From Sulfuritalea sp. (GTDB taxonomy: Bacteria > Pseudomonadota > Gammaproteobacteria > Burkholderiales > Rhodocyclaceae): 64,000 nt of DNA. The notes under the pieces are model-generated. The model was given only the letters and a program-made list of their open reading frames with translations. It was not told the DNA's origin and did no database searches. The position numbers and the translations under genes were made by a program. Below are positions 7,885 to 15,792 of this stretch, in pieces (the first letter of the stretch is position 1; each line of letters starts with the position of its first letter). The stretch lies in contig JADJQA010000002.1 in NCBI GenBank assembly GCA_016712985.1, positions 186,001 through 250,000 on the forward strand. The letters are read 5' to 3'.

Positions 7885-9624
7885 TCACATCTCTTCCCGG
7901 ACCGGCTCGACACTGGTCATCAAGAGTGGCTTCGGGGGCGCGTCGGGCGCCACGCCTAGCGTGCGCAGGCTGCCCCCCATGACCTGCGCGAACACCGGCG
8001 CGGCGACGTCGCCGCCATAATGTTTGCCGTTGGAGGGTTCGTCGATCATCACCGCGACGATCAGGCGCGGATCTGAGACCGGGGCGAAGCCGACAAACGA
8101 CGCGACATACTTGTTGGCGTAGGCGCCGCCCTCGATCTTGTGCGCGGTGCCGGTCTTGCCCGCGATGCGATAGCCGGCAATCTGCGCCTTCGGCGCCGTA
8201 CCGCCGGGCAGCACCGCCATCTCCAGCATCGCACGCACCTCACGCGCCGTCTGCGCCGAGAACACCTGCCGGCCGGTCGGGGGCGGCGAATCCAGTCGCG
8301 CCAGGGACAGCGGCAGCAGATCGCCGTCACGGGCAAAAGCCTGGTAGGCGCGCGCCAACTGGATCAGCGTCACCGAAATGCCATGGCCATAGGACATGGT
8401 GGCCTGCTCGATGGGCTTCCAGGTCTTGGCCGGACGCAAGCGACCGCCGACTTCGCCGGGGAAACCGAGCTTGAGCGGCGCGCCGAAGCCGAGGCTGTCG
8501 AACATGGCCCACATTTCCTGCGGCGTCATCGACAGGGCCAGCTTGGCGGCGCCGATATTCGACGACTTCTGGATCACCTGCGCCACGGTCAGCACGCCAT
8601 GCGCGTGCGCGTCGGAGATCGTCGCCTTGCCGATGGTCATTTTCCCCGGCGCGGTCTGGATCGGCGTATCGAAGCGCACCTTGCCTTGTTCCAGCGCCAG
8701 CGCCGCAGTGAAGGGCTTCATGGTCGAGCCGGGCTCGAAGCTGTCGGTCAGCGCGCGGTTGCGCAACTGGGCGCCCACCAGCCTGACGCGATTGTTCGGG
8801 TTGTAGGTCGGCAGGTTCGCCAGGGCCAGTACTTCGCCGGTCCTGGCGTCGAGCACCACCACCCCGCCGGCCTTGGCGCGATTCTCCTCCAGCGCCTGCT
8901 TGAGATGGCTGTAGGCCAGGTACTGCACTTTCGAGTCCATCGCCAGCACGATATCCTTGCCGTCCAGCGGCAGATGAATGCTTTCGACATGCTCGACGAC
9001 ATTGCCGCGTCTGTCCTTGATCACGCGGCGGCTGCCTGCTGCCGGACAGTTGCTCGTTGAAAGCCAGTTCGATGCCTTCCCTGACCGGCGTCTTCGACCC
9101 CGGTAAAAGCCCAGCATGTGCGCAGTGACCTCGCCCGCCGGGTAGTAGCGGCGGTATTCGTTCTTCTGGTGGATGCCGGGAAGTTTCAGCGCGGTGACCC
9201 GGTCGGCCAGTTCGGGCGGCAACTGACGTTTTACATAGACAAAGTCGCGTTCGGACGCCAGCTTGCGATTGATCTCGCGTACGTCGATCTCCAGCAGCGC
9301 GGCGAGGCCGCGCGACTGCGCCGGCGCCAGTTGGGCATCTTCGGGAATCGCCCAGATCGAACGCACCGGGGTGGACACCGCCAGCACGTCGCCGTGGCGG
9401 TCGGTAATGCGTCCGCGGGTGGCGGAAATGTCGATCACCCGTTCGAAGCGGGCACGCCCCTTGTCGCCCAGAAACTCGTTGTTGAAACCCTGCAGATAGA
9501 GCGAGCGCCCAATCAGCGTGGCGAAGGCGCCCAGCAAGGTCACCAGCACCAGGCGTTGCCGCCACAGCGGCAGGCGCTCGGAAAGCAGCGGACTTCTGGA
9601 AAACTTGATCGACTTCATCGTCAT
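7885..9624 (-). CDS. ftsI: FtsI (PBP3), septal peptidoglycan transpeptidase, with a locally scrambled frame
   Basis: Class B penicillin-binding protein crosslinking septal peptidoglycan. It has one N-terminal membrane anchor (about 24-44) and a periplasmic domain. The active-site motifs are STMK (300-303), SSN (354-356) and KTG (490-492), and the total is 579 aa. Residues about 174-196 do not match the family: the expected GVEDAG...EGIELAFNEQL run is present in other frames. Three single-base additions (A-run 9105-9108, C-run 9079-9081 and near 9034-9042) add up to +3, so the frame recovers. These look like clustered sequence errors. The ATG at 9624 is used; ATG 9618 is an alternative. Confidence 0.94.
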   Translation of the reverse strand: MTMKSIKFSRSPLLSERLPLWRQRLVLVTLLGAFATLIGRSLYLQGFNNEFLGDKGRARFERVIDISATRGRITDRHGDVLAVSTPVRSIWAIPEDAQLAPAQSRGLAALLEIDVREINRKLASERDFVYVKRQLPPELADRVTALKLPGIHQKNEYRRYYPAGEVTAHMLGFYRGRRRRSGKASNWLSTSNCPAAGSRRVIKDRRGNVVEHVESIHLPLDGKDIVLAMDSKVQYLAYSHLKQALEENRAKAGGVVVLDARTGEVLALANLPTYNPNNRVRLVGAQLRNRALTDSFEPGSTMKPFTAALALEQGKVRFDTPIQTAPGKMTIGKATISDAHAHGVLTVAQVIQKSSNIGAAKLALSMTPQEMWAMFDSLGFGAPLKLGFPGEVGGRLRPAKTWKPIEQATMSYGHGISVTLIQLARAYQAFARDGDLLPLSLARLDSPPPTGRQVFSAQTAREVRAMLEMAVLPGGTAPKAQIAGYRIAGKTGTAHKIEGGAYANKYVASFVGFAPVSDPRLIVAVMIDEPSNGKHYGGDVAAPVFAQVMGGSLRTLGVAPDAPPKPLLMTSVEPVREEM

Positions 9625-9625
9625 G

Positions 9626-9898
9626 TCATTGCCCCGGCGCCGCTGCGACGGAAATGATCTGTCCCGGCGCGGGGGGCTTCATGCCCAGCTTCTCGCGAGC
9701 GGCCTTTTCGATCCGGACATGGGCGGCCCAGGTGCTTTGTTCGAGCTGCAACTGCCCCCACTCGACATCGAGATCGCGCATGTGCTTTTGCGTCGCCTCG
9801 AGTTCGGTAACCAGCTTGCGCGCCCGATGGTTGCCAGTGACCGCGGACAAGGCGCAGGCCAGGGCGATCAGGATCAGGACAAGATTCAGGCGCGCCAT
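9626..9898 (-). CDS. ftsL: FtsL, divisome bitopic membrane protein
   Basis: Small single-pass protein that forms a complex with FtsQ and FtsB and helps activate FtsWI. The 90-aa product has one N-terminal membrane segment (about 5-22, LVLILIALACALSAV) and then a heptad-rich coiled coil (about 28-60, with LVTELEATQKHMRDLDVEW). It ends with a Pro/Ala-rich tail. Position between rsmH and ftsI and the length are typical. It is separated from ftsI by a single base. Confidence 0.92.
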   Translation of the reverse strand: MARLNLVLILIALACALSAVTGNHRARKLVTELEATQKHMRDLDVEWGQLQLEQSTWAAHVRIEKAAREKLGMKPPAPGQIISVAAAPGQ

Positions 9899-9964
9899 GG
9901 AGTGTTAACGCAACGGAATGCGGGCGCTGCCGCTCGCCCCGAGTCGTGAGCTTGTCATACGGTC

Positions 9965-9990
9965 GAAGGGCCCTTCGACAGGCTCAGGGC
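9965..9990. repeat. CCCTTCGACAGGCTCAGGG-type intergenic repeat
   Basis: The 134-base gap between ftsL and rsmH contains a copy of the very common bacterial intergenic repeat with core GCCCTTCGACAGGCTCAGGG, overlapping the small palindrome GAAGGGCCCTTC (9965-9976). It lies inside the dcw operon. No promoter is evident around it. Confidence 0.6.
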
Positions 9991-10032
9991 AAACGGGTTG
10001 ATAGTCATGGGCAGCGTTTGTTGCCATGGCCG

Positions 10033-10956
10033 TCAAACCTTCTGAGCCACGCGCAACACCGCACTGCGGCAGCGCGGGTTGGCGGCGATTTCGGCGGCTG
10101 ATGGAAACACTGCCTTGCCCACCAGATTCAACATGGGCCGCGGCAGATCGACCGCACGGACCGGCACACCCTTCGGCGGCTGCGGCGGATGCGCCGCATC
10201 GCGCATGAAGCGTTTCACGATGCGGTCCTCCAGTGAATGGAAAGAGATCACGGCGAGGCGCCCGTCCGGAAGCAGTCGTTCAAGGGCTTGGGGCAGCGTC
10301 AGCGACAGTTCCTCAAGCTCCCGATTGACGTGAATCCGTAGAGCCTGAAAAGTCCGCGTCGCCGGGTGCTGACCCGGTTCCCGCGTGCGGACGACTTGCG
10401 CCACGAGCGTGGCAAGCTCTCCTGTCCTTGAAATACCGTGCTCGCCCCGAGCAGCAACAAGCGCCTTTGCAATCGCATGAGCAAACCGTTCTTCGCCATA
10501 GTCTCTGATCACCTTTTCTAGTTCTGATTGCGATACCCGCGCCAGAAACCCGGCGGCGGTCTCCCCCTGCGTCGTATCCATGCGCATGTCGAGCGGCGCA
10601 TCGAAACGAAAGCTCATGCCCCTTTCGGGCGTATTCAGTTGCGGCGATGACACGCCGATATCCAGCAGCACCCCGTCTACCCGCACCACGCCGAGTTTGT
10701 CCAGCACTCCACCGAGTTCGCTGAAAGGCGCATGCACCAGGGTGAAACGGGGATCGGCAATCGACGCCCCGGCCGCAATCGCGGCGGGATCGCGGTCCAG
10801 CGCGATCAGGCGCCCGCTCGGTCCGAGCGACTCGAGGATCGCGCGACTGTGGCCGCCACGGCCGAAGGTCGCGTCCACATAAACGCCTGCCGGCTTGATC
10901 GCCAGCGCCGCGAGCGCCTCGGCCAGCAGCACGCTGATGTGCGTTTGCTCGGTCAA
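10033..10956 (-). CDS. rsmH: RsmH, 16S rRNA m4C1402 N4-methyltransferase
   Basis: SAM-dependent methyltransferase of C1402 in the 30S P site. At 307 aa it has the SAM-binding DATFGRGGHS motif near 28-37, the LLDIGVSSPQL segment near 97-107, and the C-terminal ISFHSLEDRIVKRF. All are diagnostic for RsmH/MraW. The start appears to be TTG at 10956 (MTEQTHISVLL), nine bases after the mraZ stop. The HISVLL segment normally lies within ten residues of the N-terminus, so no shorter start fits better. Confidence 0.95.
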   Translation of the reverse strand: MTEQTHISVLLAEALAALAIKPAGVYVDATFGRGGHSRAILESLGPSGRLIALDRDPAAIAAGASIADPRFTLVHAPFSELGGVLDKLGVVRVDGVLLDIGVSSPQLNTPERGMSFRFDAPLDMRMDTTQGETAAGFLARVSQSELEKVIRDYGEERFAHAIAKALVAARGEHGISRTGELATLVAQVVRTREPGQHPATRTFQALRIHVNRELEELSLTLPQALERLLPDGRLAVISFHSLEDRIVKRFMRDAAHPPQPPKGVPVRAVDLPRPMLNLVGKAVFPSAAEIAANPRCRSAVLRVAQKV

Positions 10957-10965
10957 AGCAGGCGC

Positions 10966-11411
10966 TCACAGCGCAAGGTTTTCCAGGCTCGGCGGCAACA
11001 GCTTGTCGCCCAGCGCAAAAATCGCTTGCTGCTGAGCCTGCCAGCCTTCGGCCGACCAGATTTCGAAATGACGACCCTGCCCCACCAGCCAGATTTCCTT
11101 TTCCAGTCCGGCGTATTGACGCAAGGACGGCGATATCAGCAGGCGCCCGGCACCGTCAGCTCCGCGTCCTCGGCAAAACCCACCAGCAGACGGCGCACCA
11201 TCGCGGATTCCACTTGCAGGCTGGACGCCGCGAGGATCTGCGCGCGAATCGGTTCCCACGCAGGTTCAGGGTAGAGCAGCAGGCAGCGATGCGGATGGGC
11301 GGTCACCACCAGGCGGCCTTCGCCAGCCGCCACCAGGGCGTCGCGGTGCCGCGCGGGAACCGCCATCCGGCCCTTGGCATCGAGGTTCAGCGCCGCCGCA
11401 CCCTGGAACAT
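10966..11411 (-). CDS. mraZ: MraZ, transcriptional repressor of the dcw cluster (frameshifted near 11157)
   Basis: AbrB-like DNA-binding protein that forms a ring and represses its own operon at TGGG repeats. The first half (MFQGAAALNLDAKGRMAVPARHRDAL) and second half (DGAGRLLISPSLRQYAGL) carry the two DxxxR motifs but lie in different frames. One base is missing near 11156-11160 (after FAEDAEL). Repairing it gives 148 aa, the usual length. Three matching operator repeats sit just upstream (11458-11482), so autoregulation is expected. I treat the frameshift as a sequence error. Confidence 0.9.
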
Positions 11412-11457
11412 CGAATCTCCCCTGAAAGAAAATCTCGGATCCTGACCGCCCGAAAAC

Positions 11458-11482
11458 TCCCACTACTTCCCACAAAATCCCA
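11458..11482 (-). promoter_or_regulatory. MraZ box: three TGGGA repeats at 10-bp spacing
   Basis: On the minus strand TGGGA occurs three times exactly 10 bp apart (11482-11478, 11472-11468, 11462-11458), separated by 5-nt spacers. This is the arrangement of known MraZ operators. The array begins immediately after the predicted -10 hexamer and ends 46 bases before the mraZ start, so bound MraZ would block initiation. Confidence 0.88.
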
Positions 11483-11510
11483 CTCTATGACACTTTTTGA
11501 TATCGGTCAA
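11482..11510 (-). promoter_or_regulatory. Sigma70-like promoter of the dcw operon
   Basis: Read on the minus strand: TTGACC (11510-11505), a 17-bp spacer, then TAGAGT (11487-11482). The first MraZ repeat abuts the -10. Transcription would enter mraZ and the rest of the cluster. Six-base matches alone are weak, but the correct spacing and the adjoining MraZ boxes strengthen the call. Confidence 0.7.
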
Positions 11511-11933
11511 GGAAGAATCAACTCATTTTTCAAACGCAACAAAGGCTTAGGCGCGCAGCCCGAGGAAATCTCAGATAAAAATACTGATAAAAATCAAAGT
11601 AGATAGAAAGCAAACCGAATGTGGTTTATTAGGAGTGTCAGCTTCGACCGCTGCTCTGCACGGCGATAACGGCGGCATTGGCCTGCACCGGGCGTCGTTT
11701 TGGCCGCGCAGAGATGAAATGCTCAGACTCATCCCGTCCGGAAGGCGGCGGACAAAAGACCAGTGCGGGGAGGCCAGACGCAAGGGGCGCTCCGGAATCT
11801 CTGGCTGGTGCTGCCCTATCTACTCCGCTGATTGCTGCTGGTCCGGTTGCGGCCCGAGGCGCCTGCCATTGGACTGCACTCGTGGTATTTTCGTTTCGGC
11901 ATTGCCCGCCCGGGCACGGTAAAGGAACAGAGC
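11511..11933. other. Gene-free spacer between the dcw promoter and the next gene
   Basis: About 420 bases without a convincing gene. The first 120 bases (11511-11630) are noticeably AT-rich compared with the surroundings, consistent with upstream promoter DNA. The remainder is ordinary GC-rich sequence holding only short overlapping frames without recognisable domains. No tRNA-like or terminator-like structure was seen. Confidence 0.5.
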
Positions 11934-12293
11934 ATGAGCCATGCGAAGTCACGTGAAGTCGTTCTCGCCATCAAGATCACGGAAGATCTGCTGAAGGGAC
12001 TCGACGAGTTGCGCGATGCCTGGAAGCGTGATGCCGGCTCGATTCCGCGGGGCCTGTCCTGTTCGCAGTCCAAGGAGGGCCAGTTCGTTCTGGTGGCGGC
12101 CGAATCGGCCTTCATCACGATTCCGGGCGCCTGCGTGATCAAGGGCATCGGAGCGATCGAACTGATCGGTGCGGAGCCGGTCTTTGAAGCGGCGGCAAGT
12201 TCAAAGACGCTGGTGCTGAGGGACACGCCGGACGGCTGGAAGTTCTCCGTCAAGTTTGTTCCGCCGATAGTGCGCGAAAGAAACGCGAAGTAA
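11934..12293 (+). CDS. Uncharacterised 119-aa protein
   Basis: I do not recognise this protein. The ATG at 11934 is preceded by AGGAA seven bases upstream, which supports the start. It has no signal peptide or membrane segment. The N-terminal third is charged and probably helical (LKGLDELRDAWKRDAG), and the rest alternates hydrophobic residues as in a small beta domain. It is a lone gene oriented away from the dcw operon. Codon choice is similar to its neighbours but slightly less GC-rich. Function unknown. Confidence 0.6.
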   Translation: MSHAKSREVVLAIKITEDLLKGLDELRDAWKRDAGSIPRGLSCSQSKEGQFVLVAAESAFITIPGACVIKGIGAIELIGAEPVFEAAASSKTLVLRDTPDGWKFSVKFVPPIVRERNAK

Positions 12294-12409
12294 TTCGGCA
12301 TCGAATTGAATTCACCGGACAGACCTGCCGCATCGAGCCCGGCTGAATCGCGCGCCCGATTCGCCTTGGCCATCCGCGCGAATGGCGTCATGAGGATGGG
12401 CAATTGCGG

Positions 12410-12428
12410 TTCCGCCAGCGTGGCGGAA
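12410..12428. terminator. Possible stem-loop terminator between convergent genes
   Basis: Arms TTCCGCCA (12410-12417) and TGGCGGAA (12421-12428) enclose a 3-nt loop, followed by a short T-rich stretch. It lies between the 119-aa gene (plus) and the DUF3422 gene (minus), where a bidirectional terminator would be expected. The U-tract is poor, so this is tentative. Confidence 0.4.
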
Positions 12429-12450
12429 TTTGCGCCAGACTCCCGTCGCC

Positions 12451-13827
12451 CTACGCCGCGCCGGAATCGCTGTCCTTGCCGATATGCCGGCGCGCCCGCC
12501 GCAACAGCAACAGGCCGCCCAGCGCAAGCAACGGCACCGCGGCGCCGCTGACCAGATCGGGCGAAATCGGCACGCCGAGGTCCTTGAGCGCCTTGGCGCC
12601 GTAGCCCACCAGGCCGGTCAGGTAGTAGACGATCGCGGCCAGCGACAGCCCCTCGACAGTCTGCTGCAGCTTTAACTGCATCGCGGCGCGGCGCGCGGTG
12701 GCCGCCAGCAACTCCTGATTCTGCCGCTCGCGGACGATATCCACGCGGGTAGACAGCAGGCTGCTGGCCTGCGCCACGCGTTCCGACAGCTCGCCCAGAC
12801 GCTGCGACACCGTGGCGCAGGTAGCCATTGCCGGACCCAGCCGACGCGTCATGAACTCGTCGAAGGTCTGCAAGCCGCGGATCCGCTGCTCGCGCAATTC
12901 GGCGATCCGGGTGATGACCAGCGCATGGTAGGCGCGGCTGGCGCCAAAGCGAAACTGGCTGGCGGCCAGCGCGCCTTCCACTTCTGCGGCCAGCGCGGTC
13001 AGTTGCTGCAGCAGCGACTCCTCGTCCTCGCTGGAGTTGCCGGCGATGCGCTCGATCAGCCCGACCAGCGTGCGCTCGATCCCGATCAGGCGCGGCCACA
13101 GCTCGCGCGCCAGAGGCAGCGCCAGCAGCGCCATCATCCGGTAGGCCTCGATCTCGAACAAGCGCTGCAGCATCCGCCCGGCAGAGCGCGCGCTCATGTC
13201 CCGGTCCTGGAGCAGGAAGCGTGCAAAGCCGTCGTCATGGATCACGAAATCGGTGAACGCCAGGCCGGCGCCGTCGCCGATGCGCGAACCCACCACCAGG
13301 TTCTGGCCGAAGTGCGCGGCGAGTTGCCCGGCCGAGGGCACTGCCGCGGCGCCGTCGGCCTGCACTTCCGCTGCCGCCAGTTCGGCGTGCGCGGCGAATA
13401 CCGTCTGGCCGGGTACCGCGGCCAGCCAGCCCGGCGGCAGCAGCGCGGTCACCGGCTCGGCGAAGGGTTTGGGGCTCAGGCCTGCCGTGAAGAAGGTATA
13501 GCTCGAGAATTCGCCATGGCGCTCCCACTTCAGGCGTAGCGCGCCGAGCGTACCGGCCCAGTGGGTGGCGCCGGCGGGCGGCGCTTGCAGTCCCTGGCTG
13601 TGGCACAACACGGCGATGTGCGCCAGTTCCGCATCGAGCGACCCGACGTCAATGTGCACTGCCAGATAGGTGGCCCGGCTGGGCGCCAGGAGCGGCTCGG
13701 GTGTCCGCGCATGTACTTCGGCGGCGAGCGAAACACGGTCCGGATGGTCGGACGGCAACAGCATTGCCGGCAAGGAAAGGGAACTCAAGGGCGCCTCCCG
13801 AATTGCACGTATGGCCTGCCAGCGCAT
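12451..13827 (-). CDS. DUF3422 family membrane protein
   Basis: 458-aa protein of the DUF3422 family, whose function is unknown. The N-terminal domain includes HPDRVSLAAEVHARTPEPL, and the central region is largely alpha-helical with likely coiled-coil (EGALAASQFRFGASRAYHAL through LSERVAQASSLLSTRVDIVRERQNQELL). Two hydrophobic segments close the C-terminus (about 405-425 and 430-448) before a basic tail. This layout, a cytosolic body anchored by a C-terminal hairpin, is shared by family members. It stands alone between the orphan gene and the toxin-antitoxin pair. Confidence 0.8.
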   Translation of the reverse strand: MRWQAIRAIREAPLSSLSLPAMLLPSDHPDRVSLAAEVHARTPEPLLAPSRATYLAVHIDVGSLDAELAHIAVLCHSQGLQAPPAGATHWAGTLGALRLKWERHGEFSSYTFFTAGLSPKPFAEPVTALLPPGWLAAVPGQTVFAAHAELAAAEVQADGAAAVPSAGQLAAHFGQNLVVGSRIGDGAGLAFTDFVIHDDGFARFLLQDRDMSARSAGRMLQRLFEIEAYRMMALLALPLARELWPRLIGIERTLVGLIERIAGNSSEDEESLLQQLTALAAEVEGALAASQFRFGASRAYHALVITRIAELREQRIRGLQTFDEFMTRRLGPAMATCATVSQRLGELSERVAQASSLLSTRVDIVRERQNQELLAATARRAAMQLKLQQTVEGLSLAAIVYYLTGLVGYGAKALKDLGVPISPDLVSGAAVPLLALGGLLLLRRARRHIGKDSDSGAA

Positions 13828-13867
13828 GCGCGGTAGAACTCAAAAAAACTCGCCGGGGTCATCGATC

Positions 13868-14278
13868 TCAAGCCCTCCAGACCTTCACGGCACGGGAGCG
13901 ACGAATGGCGCGGTCTTGCGTTGCCAGCGGCAGGCCATGAGCGCGCGCGGTGGCGACGATGATGTGGTCAGCCGGGTCACCATCAAATCCGGCGGGCAGG
14001 CTGTCGAGCGCCAGAATCACCGCCGCATCCATCGGCAACGGGGTCACCGATTCCGCGGCTGCGGCGGTCGGGAGCCAGTGGCTCAGCGGGGCATCGATCT
14101 TCAGGCGCCCCTTGGCCACCAGCATCTGCGCCTCCCACAGGCTGATCGCGGATAGCCCGGGCGGCGTGCCCGCGCCGGCGAGCGCATCGAGGGCCTTGCG
14201 CTCCCTTGCCGGCAGTTCCGCCTGGCCGAGCAGCCACCAGAGCCAGACGTGGGTGTCTAGCAGCAGGGTCGGGTTCAT
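13868..14278 (-). CDS. PIN-domain toxin (VapC-like)
   Basis: 136-aa PIN-domain protein, the ribonuclease toxin of a Type II toxin-antitoxin pair. Acidic residues of the metal site are visible: Asp in LLLDTHVW near residue 8, Glu in SLWEAQML near 50, and the Asp pair in DPADHIIVATAR and TQDRAI near the C-terminus. The start overlaps the antitoxin stop as ATGA (14275-14278), the usual coupled order with antitoxin first. Substrate RNA cannot be told from sequence. Confidence 0.88.
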   Translation of the reverse strand: MNPTLLLDTHVWLWWLLGQAELPARERKALDALAGAGTPPGLSAISLWEAQMLVAKGRLKIDAPLSHWLPTAAAAESVTPLPMDAAVILALDSLPAGFDGDPADHIIVATARAHGLPLATQDRAIRRSRAVKVWRA

Positions 14279-14532
14279 CGCCTGCGGCTGGCCATGGCCT
14301 CGAAATCACTCCCATCAAGAACGGATTCTTCGGCGGACGCGGTCAACACGCCGCTGCCGCGCAGGCGCAACCACGCCGGCGTGCCACGCAATGCGGGCGT
14401 TGTCGGCACCAGCCGCGCGACAAGCTTGCCGCGGCGCAGCAGATCGACTGCCACGCCGGTCTTTTCAACCTGCCGGATCATGTCCAGACAATGCGCCTTG
14501 AACTCCGATACACTAACAGCATAAGTGGTCAT
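14275..14532 (-). CDS. Phd/YefM-family antitoxin
   Basis: 85-aa antitoxin. The N-terminal Phd/YefM DNA-binding fold is seen in TTYAVSVSEFKAHCLDMIRQVEKTG followed by VDLLRRGKLVARLVP. The C-terminal part, rich in Ser, Leu and acidic residues (SAEESVLDGSDFEAMASRR), would wrap the PIN toxin. Members of this family neutralise the toxin and repress their own promoter, so the operator is expected in the stretch just upstream (14533-14600). Confidence 0.87.
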   Translation of the reverse strand: MTTYAVSVSEFKAHCLDMIRQVEKTGVAVDLLRRGKLVARLVPTTPALRGTPAWLRLRGSGVLTASAEESVLDGSDFEAMASRRR

Positions 14533-14707
14533 CTGTTACCTCTACACGGTCATGTTGAACGATAGCACGACAAGCGCGATTGTTCCATATTCAGCTTTCT
14601 TGCCGATCTTCTCGCCCCGCCGAATCGCTCGTTGCGGCGAATCGAACACATGCGGACCAGGCCTGCATCGCGGGGATTGGACTGAAGCGCCGCGGCGGTG
14701 CTGCGCT

Positions 14708-14732
14708 ACTTATAGTCTGTCGCCTCATAGTC
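14708..14732 (+). promoter_or_regulatory. Controller-protein box (C-box) upstream of the restriction gene
   Basis: Two near-repeats, ACTTATAGTC (14708-14717) and CTCATAGTC (14724-14732), lie 44-68 bases upstream of the restriction gene start. Classical restriction-modification C-boxes are paired ACT-TAT-AGT-like operators of this size and spacing (for example that of Esp1396I). A similar single site lies before the methyltransferase gene. The HTH domain of the downstream protein is the obvious candidate binder. Confidence 0.7.
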
Positions 14733-14775
14733 ATCATTGGGCAAGAATGCCGACTTGACCCATCGTGGTGGCGCC

Positions 14776-15792
14776 ATGGCCCGAATTCCGAGCAGTTCCC
14801 TTCGTGCAACGCTCGCGCAGAACATCAAGGCATTCCGAGACGAAAGAAAACTTTCTCAGGAGCAACTTGCCGAGCTTTGCGGCTTGCATCGCACCTATAT
14901 TGGCTCTGTCGAAAGACAGGAACGAAACGCAACGCTGAGTACATTGGAAGTCCTTTCAGGCGCCTTGGGGATTAGCGTCCAGGAGCTTCTGGCCAAGAAG
15001 ACGGGCAAAGGGCGGTTTCAAGCGGCGGTCAACGAGTTGGGCTCAAGCATCGAGAAGGAACTCCTCCAACCTCTCGATGGTCTGACGCCAGCGCAGCAAC
15101 AATGGATCAGGGCGGCAATTCTTGCATTCGGGATGCCTCGCGTATTCTGGCGGGCTCCGGATTCAGACATGGTCACACAAACGGTTCTCGAAAATCTTGG
15201 TGACCGGTTGCTCAGCCACCATGCCAACAGCCGACAGTCGCTCAGCAAGGACCGCTTTGAATTTGCCCTCGAGGCGGCGCTCAACGCATCCAACATGCCT
15301 GCCGAGCTTGTCAAGAGCCGCACCAATCGTGGCCATGACATCACGATCCGGAGCATCCCGGTTAGCCTGAAGACCGAGGCTGCGAAGAACATCAAGGAGA
15401 GCACCATCCATGTGAGCAAATGGATGGAACTTGGCAAAGGCGAATGGGTGCTTTCCCGTCTCAGGGACAGCTTCCTGGAGCACCTGCGAAGCTATGAACG
15501 CATCTTCACTCTGCGCTGCCTTGACACGAGTCCATCCAGGATCCGATATGAACTCGTCGAGATTCCAAAATCACTGCTGCTCGAAGCCAAAAATTGCGTA
15601 CTGGCAGCGTGCAAGGACAGCGAGCAAAGGCCGAAACCCGGATACGGCTACGTAAAGGACATAGCGGGGGATCTCAAGTTTTCCTTGTATTTCGACGGCG
15701 GCACGGAGAGAAAACTCCAGATAAAGCACTTGCGCAAAGACCTTTGCAAGGTTCACGCCACGTGGATTTTCGGATCAGCGGCCCTTGAGTAG
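14776..15792 (+). CDS. XRE-type HTH fused to a putative Type II restriction endonuclease
   Basis: 338-aa protein. Residues about 8-66 are a Cro/C1-type helix-turn-helix (RDERKLSQEQLAELCGLHRTYIGSVERQERN), closely like restriction-modification controller proteins. The remaining 270 residues match no domain I can name; the strand-like DITIRSIPVSLKTEA near 190-204 could be a nuclease core, but this is speculative. The ATG at 14776 keeps the HTH at its usual distance from the N-terminus. It converges with the methyltransferase gene and overlaps it by 18 bases, and C-boxes precede both genes. I infer a fused controller-endonuclease. Codon use is less GC-biased than its neighbours, suggesting transfer. 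Confidence 0.7.
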   Translation: MARIPSSSLRATLAQNIKAFRDERKLSQEQLAELCGLHRTYIGSVERQERNATLSTLEVLSGALGISVQELLAKKTGKGRFQAAVNELGSSIEKELLQPLDGLTPAQQQWIRAAILAFGMPRVFWRAPDSDMVTQTVLENLGDRLLSHHANSRQSLSKDRFEFALEAALNASNMPAELVKSRTNRGHDITIRSIPVSLKTEAAKNIKESTIHVSKWMELGKGEWVLSRLRDSFLEHLRSYERIFTLRCLDTSPSRIRYELVEIPKSLLLEAKNCVLAACKDSEQRPKPGYGYVKDIAGDLKFSLYFDGGTERKLQIKHLRKDLCKVHATWIFGSAALE

